DNA of 64,000 nt from JAYSYM01 sp964543475 (GCA_964543475.1 CAZIYJ010000003.1:372001-436000), one strand, 5' to 3'. Counted from the stretch's first letter, positions 33,881-43,111 are shown. Program-made: numbers and translations. Notes: a model not told the origin generated them from the sequence alone.

Positions 33881-35241
33881 CAAAAGAGACCATCATCATG
33901 ATTCGCATCAGCTTGTTTGCAGTTGTCCTGGCTCTGAGCCCAAACTTGAAAGCTCAAGAAGAGGGGTTTGATTCTCCTGACACTCAACTCGAGTCTCAGA
34001 TGTTTGACATCAATCAAAAGTTTAACTCTCAACCTGTTCCTGAGTCTGAGTGGTTGAATGTGCTCGGAAGTCGCAGATCTGAAAGTTACAAAATTCAGAC
34101 CGGCGATACGCTCTGGGATATTTCTAAGACCTTTTTTGGTGACGGACATTTCTGGCCGAAACTTTGGTCAGAGAATGGAAATATCCAAAACCCGCACGAA
34201 ATTTTGCCTCGAAAAAGTATCGTCTTTCTTTCTGGCACAGTTGGCGAAGCTCCAGTCTTCACGGTCGTCGATACGAAAGATGTCGTTCTTTCTGCGCCGA
34301 CGTACGTTGGACCCGATATCAATGATGAAGACATCATTGATCCAGGCGAGCCACGTGTGATCAACGGAAAGCCTGTGATCCCTAAGCCAACAAAATTTTC
34401 GGCACCAGTTTTAAAAGCACTTCCTCCGTCATTTGAAATGCCCGAACCGCCTGTCTATGGTGATTACGATGAGTCGGGATTAGACGTGAGCGAAATGAGA
34501 GATAGAAATGTCGCCCAAACTCCGCAACTGATTCCATTTTTGGTTCTTCAAGAAGTCCCAGAGGGAATTGGCAAAATCACCGAGATGGAATCTGGCTCTG
34601 CATTTGCGGGAACGTCCCAGGTCGTGATGGTGAAGCTTGCGCAAGCCGCAGAAGTCGGGCAAGAGTTCACAACTTTCTTTTACACAGGAAAGTTGAGCAA
34701 CAACGAAATTTCAAAGGGACGAATTCTTGAAGTTGGTGGTCGCATTAAAATTAAAGGCGTGATCGATGCCGAACGAAATGTATACCGTGCGGTTGTTACT
34801 GAATCAGTTAATCCGGTTCGCAAAGATTCAGTCGTCACAACTCTCAACCTTCCAACAGTTAACTTTTCATTAGATCGCCCGGTGAGTTCAACGGTTGCGA
34901 CAGTGGTTGGCGGAGAATTTGACCGAGTTCGACGAGTGATCGGTCTTGGATCGGTGGTTTATTTGAAAACTTCGGAAACAGCTCTTACTGATGGCGAGAT
35001 CCTAACAGTTGAGGCTGTGCGCAAAACTCGTACGCCAAGCACACTTTATCCAGCCGCGAGACGCCCAGTTGCGATGGTGAAGGTTGCAAACGTTGATGGT
35101 GACTTAGCGACCGCAGTGATTATCAGTTCACTTGAAGAAGTTGGTCTCGGAGACTTAACGGGCGGACCTGCTCCGCAAATTGATGCTGCAGAAGTTCGCG
35201 CGACAACAACTCGCGAGATCAAAAACTCTGAAATAAAATAG
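33877..35241 (+). CDS. Exported LysM-domain protein
   Basis: 454 residues; ATG 33877 overlaps the upstream stop, and ATG 33898 (Met8) is an alternative giving a neater signal peptide. LysM domain about 71-118 (YKIQTGDTLWDISKTFFGDG ... PHEILPRKSIVFL), which binds peptidoglycan. The rest, about 120-454, is a long beta-rich periplasmic region with a Pro-rich linker (GPDINDEDIIDPGEP). No catalytic motif. Probably an envelope scaffold. Confidence 0.85.
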   Translation: MTKETIIMIRISLFAVVLALSPNLKAQEEGFDSPDTQLESQMFDINQKFNSQPVPESEWLNVLGSRRSESYKIQTGDTLWDISKTFFGDGHFWPKLWSENGNIQNPHEILPRKSIVFLSGTVGEAPVFTVVDTKDVVLSAPTYVGPDINDEDIIDPGEPRVINGKPVIPKPTKFSAPVLKALPPSFEMPEPPVYGDYDESGLDVSEMRDRNVAQTPQLIPFLVLQEVPEGIGKITEMESGSAFAGTSQVVMVKLAQAAEVGQEFTTFFYTGKLSNNEISKGRILEVGGRIKIKGVIDAERNVYRAVVTESVNPVRKDSVVTTLNLPTVNFSLDRPVSSTVATVVGGEFDRVRRVIGLGSVVYLKTSETALTDGEILTVEAVRKTRTPSTLYPAARRPVAMVKVANVDGDLATAVIISSLEEVGLGDLTGGPAPQIDAAEVRATTTREIKNSEIK

Positions 35242-35244
35242 AAA

Positions 35245-35282
35245 TTGTCCGCGAAATTAATTTCGACGCGTTTTGCGGACAA
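35245..35282. terminator. Branched hairpin after LysM gene, possible terminator
   Basis: TTGTCCGC ... GCGGACAA (8-bp arms, 35245-35252 and 35275-35282) enclosing an inner palindrome CGAAATTAATTTCG (35252-35265). No T-run follows. It lies 4 bases after the LysM stop. Confidence 0.45.
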
Positions 35283-35346
35283 CAAATCAGTCAGTTCTAA
35301 TACTTTATATTCTGCTTGAGATTAAGATTTGCATGTTTGCTGTTAC

Positions 35347-36189
35347 ATGGAATTAATCTCTGCGCTCAGTCTGCAAATGCCATGGATGACAATAGAAGAA
35401 TTTAAAGCTCTATCTTCAGAGGGGGTCGCCTCTGAAAACATAAGTGTACATTCGCGACAGTTCTTTAAGGAAAATGGCAGACGTGCTTTAGAGTCTGCAC
35501 AAAATCTTGTTTCATATTGTGAGATGCGAAACATTCAAATTCTTTATCCCGGACACAGGCTTTTTCCTGAGGGCTTTTTTGAACTAGAAGAACCACCACT
35601 TTTTTTGTCGCTTGAGGGAAACTGGCCGAAGCTTAAGTCAGTTGCCATTGTTGGAAGTCGTGAGCCGAGTCGGTTTGCGGTGGATTGGTTAGGAGAGAAT
35701 CTTCCGGTGATCATTGATCAAACAAATTGTGTGGTTGTCAGTGGAGGAGCTCGAGGGATTGATTTAACGGCGCATTTAGCAGCCGCTCGACATGGCAAGC
35801 CTACGCTTGTTTATCTGCCCTCTGGATTAAGCAACTTTTACCCACGAGATCTTAATAAATATAAAGAATTAATTGTCGAGAGTGGGGGAGGGTTTGTAAG
35901 TGAATTGCCGCCCGACACCGAAATGAAAAAGTTCCATTTTATTAAAAGGAACCGACTCATCGTTGCGTCCTCTGACTTAATCTTTGTTGTCGAAGCTCGT
36001 CGAAAAAGTGGCTCGATGCTAACGGCTGGAATTGCTGGAAGCATGAATAAGACAGTTTGTACCATTCCGTCTGCACCATCGATGTCGTGTTCACAAGGAA
36101 GTTTAGATCTAATTTTTGGCGGAGCGTTTCCGATTAGAGATTATTTAGACATTGTTGCGTTGCTGAACATTAGTTCCAAGCACGCTTGA
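35347..36189 (+). CDS. dprA: DNA processing protein DprA
   Basis: 280 residues from ATG 35347; TTG 35329 is the only longer option and has no ribosome site. Rossmann-like DprA core: VAIVGSREPS, VVSGGARGIDLTAH, NFYPRD, FIKRNRLIVASS, RKSGSMLTAG. DprA protects incoming single-stranded DNA and loads RecA. Its presence with ComEC in the same 5 kb supports natural transformation. It lacks an obvious winged-helix (DprA-WH) extension at the C-terminus. Its end overlaps the lptF/G gene by 20 bases, tail to tail. Confidence 0.93.
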   Translation: MELISALSLQMPWMTIEEFKALSSEGVASENISVHSRQFFKENGRRALESAQNLVSYCEMRNIQILYPGHRLFPEGFFELEEPPLFLSLEGNWPKLKSVAIVGSREPSRFAVDWLGENLPVIIDQTNCVVVSGGARGIDLTAHLAAARHGKPTLVYLPSGLSNFYPRDLNKYKELIVESGGGFVSELPPDTEMKKFHFIKRNRLIVASSDLIFVVEARRKSGSMLTAGIAGSMNKTVCTIPSAPSMSCSQGSLDLIFGGAFPIRDYLDIVALLNISSKHA

Positions 36190-37258
36190 GTGTGATGGCG
36201 GCGGCAATCGAGAATATGAAATTCGCCATCCACATTCCAACCCAGGGAGTGAGTGTGCCATTCTTAGCAAGGCTGTCGCCCACGATGTAGAGAATCCAGT
36301 AGCCAACGATAAGCGCAAGACAAATTACCATCCCGCCGCCGCGTGCATTTCTTCGGTTTGTGCTCGTTCCAAGGCCGACCCCAATGAGAGCAAAGATAAA
36401 GCACGCAGTTGAAATTGAAAATCTGCGATGAAATTCGGCCTTGAAGGTTCGAGTTTGCTCAGGCTTCAAGGTTGTATCGCGAAGCTTTTGCTTTAATTCA
36501 TCAAAGGTCAGTGACGGCGGAGATTTGTCTCTGAAGCTTTCATTTGCTGGGTCAGATAAATAAACGTCGTAATTGGCGAAATCAATTTTTGTATGTCGAC
36601 CTTCAGAGCTTCGATGGATACTTCCATCGCTTAAGCGAAGTGCTGCGTTTTGGCCAGGTTTTGATGAATCAAGCAAGAGACTTCCTTGCTTTGCGATCAC
36701 GGTGCTGCCGTTTCGTTCGTCGTAAATAAAAACTTGAGAAAGAATATTTCGTTTCGAATCAACTTTGTTCGCATAGACGACCATGTTGAAGAAACCTTCT
36801 GAGAAAATTCCTTCACGAATTGCCGCAGTCGGCTTGGTCGAGCCAATCTTTGCGAACAGCACTTCGAACTGACGGTTTCCCCAGGGAGCTACGTAGAGGG
36901 CCATTTGAAGAGATAATACTCCGACGAGAATGCTAAGAAGTATCGCGGGCGACGAGATGTGCCACATGTTGTAGCCAGCGGCTTTAAAAGCCACGATTTC
37001 TGAATCGGCAGAGAGTCTTCCGTAAGTCATAAGGACGGTGAAGAGAAGGCTCATCGGAAACAAGATGGGCAAGAAGCTCGTGGCCATGTAGCCCATCATC
37101 TCGAGCATCACGCTAAGTTTTACGCCATGAATAAGAACGAATTCTGTGAGCTTAAGTAGCTGGAACATCAACAAGATGAAAACGAAGACGATCACGCCTA
37201 AGAAAAAAGGCGGGATCATTTCTCCGAGAACATATCGCAGACCTAAGCGCATTCTCAT
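36170..37258 (-). CDS. LptF/LptG-family LPS export permease
   Basis: 362 residues. Six membrane helices in the family layout: three N-terminal (about 14-36, 56-84, 100-122), a periplasmic beta-jellyroll-like middle (about 130-275, INVVYANKVD-like region), and three C-terminal. YGRLSADSEIVAFKAAGYN contains the coupling helix that contacts the LptB ATPase. Extracts LPS from the inner membrane with LptB and LptC. Only one LptF/G-type gene is in the window. Overlaps kdsA by four bases, so kdsA and it are in one operon. Confidence 0.92.
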   Translation of the reverse strand: MRMRLGLRYVLGEMIPPFFLGVIVFVFILLMFQLLKLTEFVLIHGVKLSVMLEMMGYMATSFLPILFPMSLLFTVLMTYGRLSADSEIVAFKAAGYNMWHISSPAILLSILVGVLSLQMALYVAPWGNRQFEVLFAKIGSTKPTAAIREGIFSEGFFNMVVYANKVDSKRNILSQVFIYDERNGSTVIAKQGSLLLDSSKPGQNAALRLSDGSIHRSSEGRHTKIDFANYDVYLSDPANESFRDKSPPSLTFDELKQKLRDTTLKPEQTRTFKAEFHRRFSISTACFIFALIGVGLGTSTNRRNARGGGMVICLALIVGYWILYIVGDSLAKNGTLTPWVGMWMANFIFSIAAAITLKRAWN

Positions 37259-38157
37259 CGAGCGGGAGTCATCAATCCTACGTTTTCAGGAGTGCCGATC
37301 GCCTTACGAACTTCGATGCACATTTTCAAAAGACCTTCGTAGTGCTTGAGGTTCAGTTGAGAAGCGGCATCACACTTTGCTTCCATTGGGCGCGGGTGAG
37401 TCTCAAGGAAGAGCGCATCAGCTCCGGCAGCAACAGCCGCAAGAGTTAAATGCGGAACAAATCGTGGCTCGCCACCTGCAGGGTCAGCAGAAGAGATTCC
37501 GTACAATCGCACAACATGAGTTGCATCGAAGCAAGCTGGAGTACCAGTTTCTTGCATCAACGGAATTGAACGCATGTCTGCAACTAAACGGTTGTAGCCA
37601 AAGCTAGCACCGCGCTCTGTAAGGAGAATGTTACTATTGCCAGTTGAGCGAATTTTTCCGACTACGCCCGCCATTCCTTCTGGAGCAAGGAACTGACCTT
37701 TTTTAACGTTGATCGCTTTGCCAGTTTTTCCGCAAGCGATTGCAAGAGAAGTTTGCTGACACATGTAAGCGGGGATTTGAAGTACATCAACATACTCCGC
37801 CACTTGCTCAACGTCTTCTGTACGATGGACGTCGGTGAGGACTGGAATTCCGAATTCTTTGCGAACGGCCGCTAAAACTTTAAGACCTTCGTTGGCCATT
37901 GGGCCTTGCCAATTTTTTTCTGAGCCGCGGTTATCTTTTTCGTACGAGCTTTTGAAGATACACGGCACGCCGAGGCGCTGAGTGATATCAACAAGTGCAC
38001 GAGCAGCTTCGAATATTAATTCTTTAGAGTCGATCACGCATGGGCCAGAAATTACTGCGAGTCCGTGACCAGTTCCGATCTTCACATCTGTGCGTCCGCC
38101 TTTAACAACGAATTCGCGTTTTGGAAGCGTGGTAGTTTCTGTTCTCTCTGTCATCAT
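37255..38157 (-). CDS. kdsA: 3-deoxy-8-phosphooctulonate synthase KdsA
   Basis: 300 residues, TIM barrel making KDO-8-phosphate from PEP and arabinose-5-phosphate. GPCVID near the N-terminus has the Cys that marks the metal-dependent class; substrate-loop EKDNRGS and LLTERGASFGYNRLVADMRS are conserved. Some positions deviate: IPAYMCQQTSL in place of the usual RQTDL, and KCDAASQLNL in place of KCDG. The core is still intact. Precedes the lptF/G gene in an LPS operon. Confidence 0.92.
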   Translation of the reverse strand: MMTERTETTTLPKREFVVKGGRTDVKIGTGHGLAVISGPCVIDSKELIFEAARALVDITQRLGVPCIFKSSYEKDNRGSEKNWQGPMANEGLKVLAAVRKEFGIPVLTDVHRTEDVEQVAEYVDVLQIPAYMCQQTSLAIACGKTGKAINVKKGQFLAPEGMAGVVGKIRSTGNSNILLTERGASFGYNRLVADMRSIPLMQETGTPACFDATHVVRLYGISSADPAGGEPRFVPHLTLAAVAAGADALFLETHPRPMEAKCDAASQLNLKHYEGLLKMCIEVRKAIGTPENVGLMTPAR

Positions 38158-38171
38158 AATCGAAGGCCTTT

Positions 38172-39038
38172 CTAGTTCTTGATCAGTCGATAGTTTTTAT
38201 ATTCACCAATTCGATGTCCGAAAGTTCTTTCGAACACATCGCTTGCAAGCAGATTTAAATCTTTAGACGTCCAATCACTGAGTCGTCTTGATGGATCAAA
38301 CTTCCAGTCTTGCGCTGCTACCAAGTCTCTCATCACGAGCGGATGAGTGCCTGTGTAGTTGCGAAGTCCATACTGCTTTGCATACTCGAAGTTATCATAA
38401 TCTTTATCACGTTTATCGCCATGCCACCAACGATCAAGAAGTTTACTTTTTTGACCCATCATTTTAGGTGGCTTTACCCAACCATAATGAAAAACGCGGG
38501 CATCTACAGGAGCAACTACCGGTTTTTCGCCGTGTACGCGGAAACCCTGTGCGTCGTTGTGGCTGCGTATTCCCGTGCTCTTGCGAACCATTCGAACTTC
38601 CTTGCGATACCACTTACGTGATGTCGCAATCGTATTGTAGCTGCCGTAGAAGTGAATATAATCAAATAGAAGGCCCTGGATCTCGGGTTTTGAGTCGTAT
38701 TTCTCGACGGCAGCGCGAATTTTCGGAAGATCCTCTTCGTGGATAACTTCGTCAGCTTGCACATAAAAGCACCAGTCGTTCTGACATTGGTCTAGGGCTT
38801 CGTTGGTTTTCTCGCTGAGCATAAGGCCGCCTTTGGTTTTTGATGGGTCCCAAAAGCTGTCGAAGATTCTTATTTTTGGATCGTTGATGCTTTGAATTAA
38901 CTCTTTAGTGCCGTCTTCTGAGTGACCAACGCCAATCACCATTTCGTCTACGACCGGTAGTATGCTTCGAATTGATTGAAGTACCGGGTAGCCCATCAAA
39001 ACACCGTTCTTGATAACGGTGAATCCACTAATTTTCAT
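38172..39038 (-). CDS. Family 2-like glycosyltransferase
   Basis: 288 residues, GT-A fold start MKISGFTVIKNGVLMGYPV and the acidic nucleotide-metal site about residue 93 (YVQADEVIHEEDL; DxD-like). No membrane helix. It is first in the minus-strand operon with kdsA and lptF/G (14-base gap to kdsA), suggesting it builds LPS core or another surface glycan. The sugar donor cannot be read from sequence. Confidence 0.85.
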   Translation of the reverse strand: MKISGFTVIKNGVLMGYPVLQSIRSILPVVDEMVIGVGHSEDGTKELIQSINDPKIRIFDSFWDPSKTKGGLMLSEKTNEALDQCQNDWCFYVQADEVIHEEDLPKIRAAVEKYDSKPEIQGLLFDYIHFYGSYNTIATSRKWYRKEVRMVRKSTGIRSHNDAQGFRVHGEKPVVAPVDARVFHYGWVKPPKMMGQKSKLLDRWWHGDKRDKDYDNFEYAKQYGLRNYTGTHPLVMRDLVAAQDWKFDPSRRLSDWTSKDLNLLASDVFERTFGHRIGEYKNYRLIKN

Positions 39039-39098
39039 CAGACAGTTTTAGCAATCAGGCCCTATGTAAGCAAGCGATTTGGAGCTACACTATTAGCC

Positions 39099-40160
39099 AT
39101 GAGAAAAATCATGCTCGTCATCGACGAGTACAACGAATTAGAGTTTCTTGAGAGCCTCTTGCGGAGACTCGGCTTCGACGTTTTGTCTCTGAACAAAGAT
39201 CTTTCTGTGCCGTCGGCAATTCTCGGATTTTTTCCTGACTTAGTGATGGCTCAAGTGAAATCGCGCGCGGTTGATGGGGTCGCATTAAGTCATAAAGTTC
39301 GCAAGCTGGCTCCTCAAGCTCGAATGGTTTTACTTCATCCCGTCGGTCAGCCTCCTAAAGGGCCAGAGCTTAAAAATACAGTCGATGCATTTCTTGATAT
39401 GCCAGTTGATCCATCGAAGCTGATTGCCATGCTTGCGCAGCTGGGTAGTCTCGACGAAAAGATTCTGCAAGATAAATTGAACCGGATGGCCGCAGGAAAA
39501 ATGTCCGAGGAGAAGAGAGTTCGTCTACAGGGTTCCGCGCCCCAAGGTGCTGCGACACAAAGTATGCCGAGCTCAGACTCTGGCATGGTTCACGTGACTT
39601 CTAGAAATCCAGTTGCCGGTCAGGGCGCTCGCCCTGTGACTGGTGGTGGTGGAGGTATGCGTGAGGCTATAGATTCCACGATTATTTCAGGCGGGAATAG
39701 CCAACCCATTGCTTCAGGAATTAAAGCAAACGCTTCAAGTTCTGAGAGCGTAACAGGTGACGCCTTTTCAAAGGGTGTTCATCATTTTCAAGGGACCAAT
39801 ACGCAGAAAGGGCCAACGCATATAGCTGGAGTGAAGCAGCAGGAGGGGGCTGCTTATGATCCATCTGGGAAGCAATCGGCTGCACCGATAGTCTCAGCGA
39901 GTTATGTTCCGACGCCTGCTTCAACTGAATCAAATTCGAAGGTGAGTGGTCGAAGAGCGGCAGCAATTGCAAATGCCGAGGTAACCGAGCGAACAAAGCG
40001 TTACGATCAATTTTTAGGTTCACACGATGAGCCTGCTGACAAAGTGATCCCACAGGGAGAAATGAAGCGTCAGGCAAAAATTCTTAAGCTTGATTTGATT
40101 TCGACAGAGACTGAGCTAGCTCAAAAGCGCGAGTTTGTGCGCGCTCTATTCCGCAAGTAA
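39099..40160 (+). CDS. Degenerate receiver-domain protein with disordered C-terminal region
   Basis: 353 residues from ATG 39099. The longer frame from 38976 would run across the divergent glycosyltransferase start and is rejected. Residues 1-115 have the CheY-like layout (MLVIDEYNELEFLESLLRRLGFDV), but the phosphorylated Asp is replaced: PDLVMAQVKSR, where Q52 sits at the expected place. Residues about 155-320 are rich in Ser, Gly, Gln, Pro and probably disordered. The end is charged and helical (EMKRQAKILKLDLISTETELAQ). Convergent with the PATAN/DnaJ regulator next door. Confidence 0.8.
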   Translation: MRKIMLVIDEYNELEFLESLLRRLGFDVLSLNKDLSVPSAILGFFPDLVMAQVKSRAVDGVALSHKVRKLAPQARMVLLHPVGQPPKGPELKNTVDAFLDMPVDPSKLIAMLAQLGSLDEKILQDKLNRMAAGKMSEEKRVRLQGSAPQGAATQSMPSSDSGMVHVTSRNPVAGQGARPVTGGGGGMREAIDSTIISGGNSQPIASGIKANASSSESVTGDAFSKGVHHFQGTNTQKGPTHIAGVKQQEGAAYDPSGKQSAAPIVSASYVPTPASTESNSKVSGRRAAAIANAEVTERTKRYDQFLGSHDEPADKVIPQGEMKRQAKILKLDLISTETELAQKREFVRALFRK

Positions 40161-40167
40161 GTTAGGC

Positions 40168-42114
40168 TTACTTCTTCTTCTTAAAGAGCATTCCAACGAC
40201 ATCTTTCAAGTCTGCTTTCATAATGTCGGTAGGCTGTGAAGATTCTTTTGCCTGAAGTTTAATGACGTTTAATTCACGTCGAGCTTCGATAAAATCAGAG
40301 TCGATCGCAACGGCGTGTTGCACGCTCTTCACTGCATTAGCGTAATCACCCTGTACGCGATACATCAGACCGCGGATAAAGTAGAACATTGAAGAGTGGC
40401 GTTCTTCGGGTGGAATTCCCGCCATCAAATCTTTAATCTTATTAATTGCATCGATACTTTTTTCAGTTTCAGGCGATTTAAGTTTAGCCCAAAGCAAGAG
40501 GAGGCGTAGTTCGGTAGAAGGCTGAGCTAACTTAGCTGCTGCCGAAAGAATCTCATTCGCTTTACGAATGTCACCTTTAGTTAAGTGCTGCTTCCCTTGA
40601 TCAATGAGCGATTCTGCCTGGAGGATTAACTCAGCACTTCCATGCTCAAGCTCTCGTACGTAAGTCGAACGATCAGCCTCATTGATGAGAACCTGGTGTG
40701 CCTGGTTAATTTTCTCAAACGCTTGTCGAGTGAGTTCGCGAATATCGGTTGGCGCATCTGGAGCAAGCTTGTCGGGGTGAAGAACTTTCGCAAGCTCAAG
40801 ATAGTTACGCTTAATTTCGCCTTCTTTAGCTTTATTACTCACACCCAATCGTTCAAAATGATTTTGCTTGGCTAATTCTTCATTGAGCTTAGTCAATCTT
40901 CGGCGCTGAGGTTCATAGTTCGAAGATTTAACTGAGCGGTCAAAGATCACCACTCGCGCAAGAATTAAAACTTGAACCGCACGGTAGACCCAGTCCTCTT
41001 GTCCTTCATGAGCGGCCAAAATTTCTTCAAATGGTTTTTCCGAAATTAACTCATCAAGAAGCTTTGGCATTTTACTTAATATCGGGAGCGTGAGGCAGCG
41101 ATGAGTGGGTGAGTACTCAGGTCCTTTTGCAATTGTGCAATTCATCCACGGAACAAAAGACGCCTTTAGCCAATCCATAGTGATCTTAGACATCACCCAG
41201 TCATCTGCTAGGCGAGCGAACTCAGTCCGAGTCAACGATGCTTCAACTCGTAAATCAGATGAGCGAACAAAATTAATTTTTAAAGAGGTGTTCGAAATCG
41301 TTTTACTCAAACGAATCACGAGCTGTTCGGCGACAATACTTTCAATTGCATGAGGACTTAGTACGTTTGCTTCGACGAGCTTTTCACCAATTCGTTTTGT
41401 TTTCCCGCCGTTGCGCGCAAGAACATCGTTTAAGTCTTGTGAATCGATAAAACCATTTTCTATCAGTAAACTTCCGAAGAAAGATTCTGAATCAGCAAGA
41501 TTCACTTGTACAATTTGCCCTTGCGCGAACCCAACGCCGGCAACTTCTCCGTCAGCATTAATAATGTTGAGGTGACCACTAACAGATGGATGCATAAGTA
41601 AACTGTAAACCCACGGAAGATCAAAGCCGTGAATCACATCTGAATCGTTAACTGCATTGACTCGTTCTTTTTGAGTGATTTCATTTTTACGCATCAGTGC
41701 CGGAAGTGGAGCAACAGATTCATCAGATGCGAGATTAACTTTTAATTTCTCGTTGAGTAGTTTTGCGAGAGCATCGAGATCAAAAGGCTTTGCCAAGAAC
41801 GCAATCGCGCCTGTTGTTTGTAGAGTTTCTTTAACGAATGTCTTGTCTTTGTAGATTCCGCTCATCATAACGATCGGAACTTCTGGGCCGAGTTCTTTTT
41901 TGATAGCAACTGCGAGTTCTCGTCCGTTCATTTTTGGTAACATGCAGTCGATCAAAACAAAGTGAACTGTCTGAATTTTAAGAAGTGAAAGTGCCTCGTC
42001 AGGTTTAGTGACGTGGATCGCTTTGTATCCAGTGCGATCAACAAGCTCACTCAGCGCCTTGCCGAGATTCTTGTCATCATCGATTATGAGGACTTTTAAT
42101 TCACTCTTTTGCAT
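40168..42114 (-). CDS. Response regulator with PATAN (DUF4388), DnaJ and TPR domains
   Basis: 648 residues from ATG 42114 (GTG 42120 and TTG 42117 also possible). Order: receiver domain 1-125 with Asp12-14 and phosphoacceptor Asp56 (LIDCMLPKMNG); PATAN-like DUF4388 domain about 165-270 (SGHLNIINADGEVAGVGFAQGQ, ESFFGSLLIENGFI); a helical region; a J domain about 433-500 with HPDKLAP, the Hsp70-stimulating motif; then TPR-like helices to the end. No DNA-binding output. It would connect phosphorylation to a DnaK-type chaperone. Whether a histidine kinase partners it is unknown. Confidence 0.9.
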   Translation of the reverse strand: MQKSELKVLIIDDDKNLGKALSELVDRTGYKAIHVTKPDEALSLLKIQTVHFVLIDCMLPKMNGRELAVAIKKELGPEVPIVMMSGIYKDKTFVKETLQTTGAIAFLAKPFDLDALAKLLNEKLKVNLASDESVAPLPALMRKNEITQKERVNAVNDSDVIHGFDLPWVYSLLMHPSVSGHLNIINADGEVAGVGFAQGQIVQVNLADSESFFGSLLIENGFIDSQDLNDVLARNGGKTKRIGEKLVEANVLSPHAIESIVAEQLVIRLSKTISNTSLKINFVRSSDLRVEASLTRTEFARLADDWVMSKITMDWLKASFVPWMNCTIAKGPEYSPTHRCLTLPILSKMPKLLDELISEKPFEEILAAHEGQEDWVYRAVQVLILARVVIFDRSVKSSNYEPQRRRLTKLNEELAKQNHFERLGVSNKAKEGEIKRNYLELAKVLHPDKLAPDAPTDIRELTRQAFEKINQAHQVLINEADRSTYVRELEHGSAELILQAESLIDQGKQHLTKGDIRKANEILSAAAKLAQPSTELRLLLLWAKLKSPETEKSIDAINKIKDLMAGIPPEERHSSMFYFIRGLMYRVQGDYANAVKSVQHAVAIDSDFIEARRELNVIKLQAKESSQPTDIMKADLKDVVGMLFKKKK

Positions 42115-42330
42115 CAACACTTTATCGGCCAGAGAACCTGAAAATCTTAGGCGTTTAGAGTAGTTAACACAGAGAGCTAGACCAGAGACCAGGTCACTTG
42201 CCTTTCCTCAATTCAGACGCATCTTAAAGAGAGTCGTTAGCGAAGCCTTGATCAATCTTGTCTCAATTTGTTTCCGAGGTCGACAAAGGGCCAGCGATCG
42301 ACTAATTTTTCATTTCAGATAGGAGATCGC

Positions 42331-42657
42331 ATGGGTAGCAATACATTCAGCACTACAGATTCAGGTTTTTCAGCAGACGTCTTAAATTCAGACACTCCGG
42401 TACTAGTAGACTTCTGGGCTGAGTGGTGCGGACCTTGTCGCGCGCTAGCTCCAAAGCTCGAAGAAATCGCGGGCGAGTTCCAAGGTAAACTCAAAGTTTA
42501 CAAAGTGGATATCGATGAGAACCAAGCAACTCCAGCACAGTTTGGTGTACGTGGCGTTCCAACTTTGATTTTGTTCAAAGGCGGAAAGCAAGTTGATCAA
42601 ATTGTCGGAAATCATCCTAAAGAAAATATTTTAGCGGTGTTGAACAAACACCTTTAG
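42331..42657 (+). CDS. trxA: Thioredoxin
   Basis: 108 residues from ATG 42331, with AGGAGA upstream; the longer frame from 42268 is non-coding leader. The active site WCGPC and the cis-proline loop GVRGVPTLILFKGG are intact; it is the usual single-domain cytoplasmic thioredoxin. A bidirectional terminator follows. Confidence 0.96.
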   Translation: MGSNTFSTTDSGFSADVLNSDTPVLVDFWAEWCGPCRALAPKLEEIAGEFQGKLKVYKVDIDENQATPAQFGVRGVPTLILFKGGKQVDQIVGNHPKENILAVLNKHL

Positions 42658-42725
42658 AAAGCAAGAAGCCATGATGCCGAGCAGTTCGAAGGCATGGAAG
42701 GCATAATGGTCGAAGACAAAATATA

Positions 42726-42752
42726 AAAGCCGCTCGAGAGAGCGGTTTTTTT
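42726..42752. terminator. Bidirectional intrinsic terminator after trxA
   Basis: AAAA-GCCGCTC-GAGA-GAGCGG-TTTTTTT: a 6-bp GC-rich stem with a 4-base loop, extended by A-T pairs, T-run on both strands. It ends trxA and the convergent minus-strand membrane protein gene, whose stop overlaps it. Confidence 0.85.
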
Positions 42753-43089
42753 ATTTGCGATATTCAGAGCGCCACTTCAAAATCATTGCCGCACAAAAGA
42801 ATAAAACCAGTGAGCAAACCACAGCAAGTTTTGAGTTTCGCTGAGTGATGATCGCGTAGGCGGCAAGACCAATGTAAATGAAGGGTTGAAACTCATAAAA
42901 TATTTTTTCAAGGCCCTTTCCTTTGCTTCTAGCTTTCATTCTCGCTCGCAAAATCAATGCACCAGCGGCGATCAGCAAGATCGCGCAGACGACGACGATG
43001 ACCGATGGATTGGGAAGTAGAAGAGCGTAAACCGCTACTGCCACACAGAGAAACGGTTTTAACTCATAAATAAACTTCTCTAAATCCAT
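42751..43089 (-). CDS. Small membrane protein with internal duplication
   Basis: 112 residues from ATG 43089, which has GGGGGA 5 bases upstream (longer starts overlap rodA). Residues 3-50 and 60-107 align without gaps as two copies of a 48-residue unit (LEKxxYExxPF...AxYA...VVC...AxILxxR), 19 identical by my count. Each unit holds two membrane helices. Basic linker about 50-59. It follows rodA by 22 bases on the same strand. No family recognised. Confidence 0.72.
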   Translation of the reverse strand: MDLEKFIYELKPFLCVAVAVYALLLPNPSVIVVVCAILLIAAGALILRARMKARSKGKGLEKIFYEFQPFIYIGLAAYAIITQRNSKLAVVCSLVLFFCAAMILKWRSEYRK

Positions 43090-43111
43090 TCTGATCCCCC
43101 AAAGTTGTTTT

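Noticed and set aside
38976..39098. Longer N-terminus for the receiver-like protein
   Set aside because: It crosses the divergent glycosyltransferase start and lies outside the CheY fold; ATG 39099 starts exactly at the domain.
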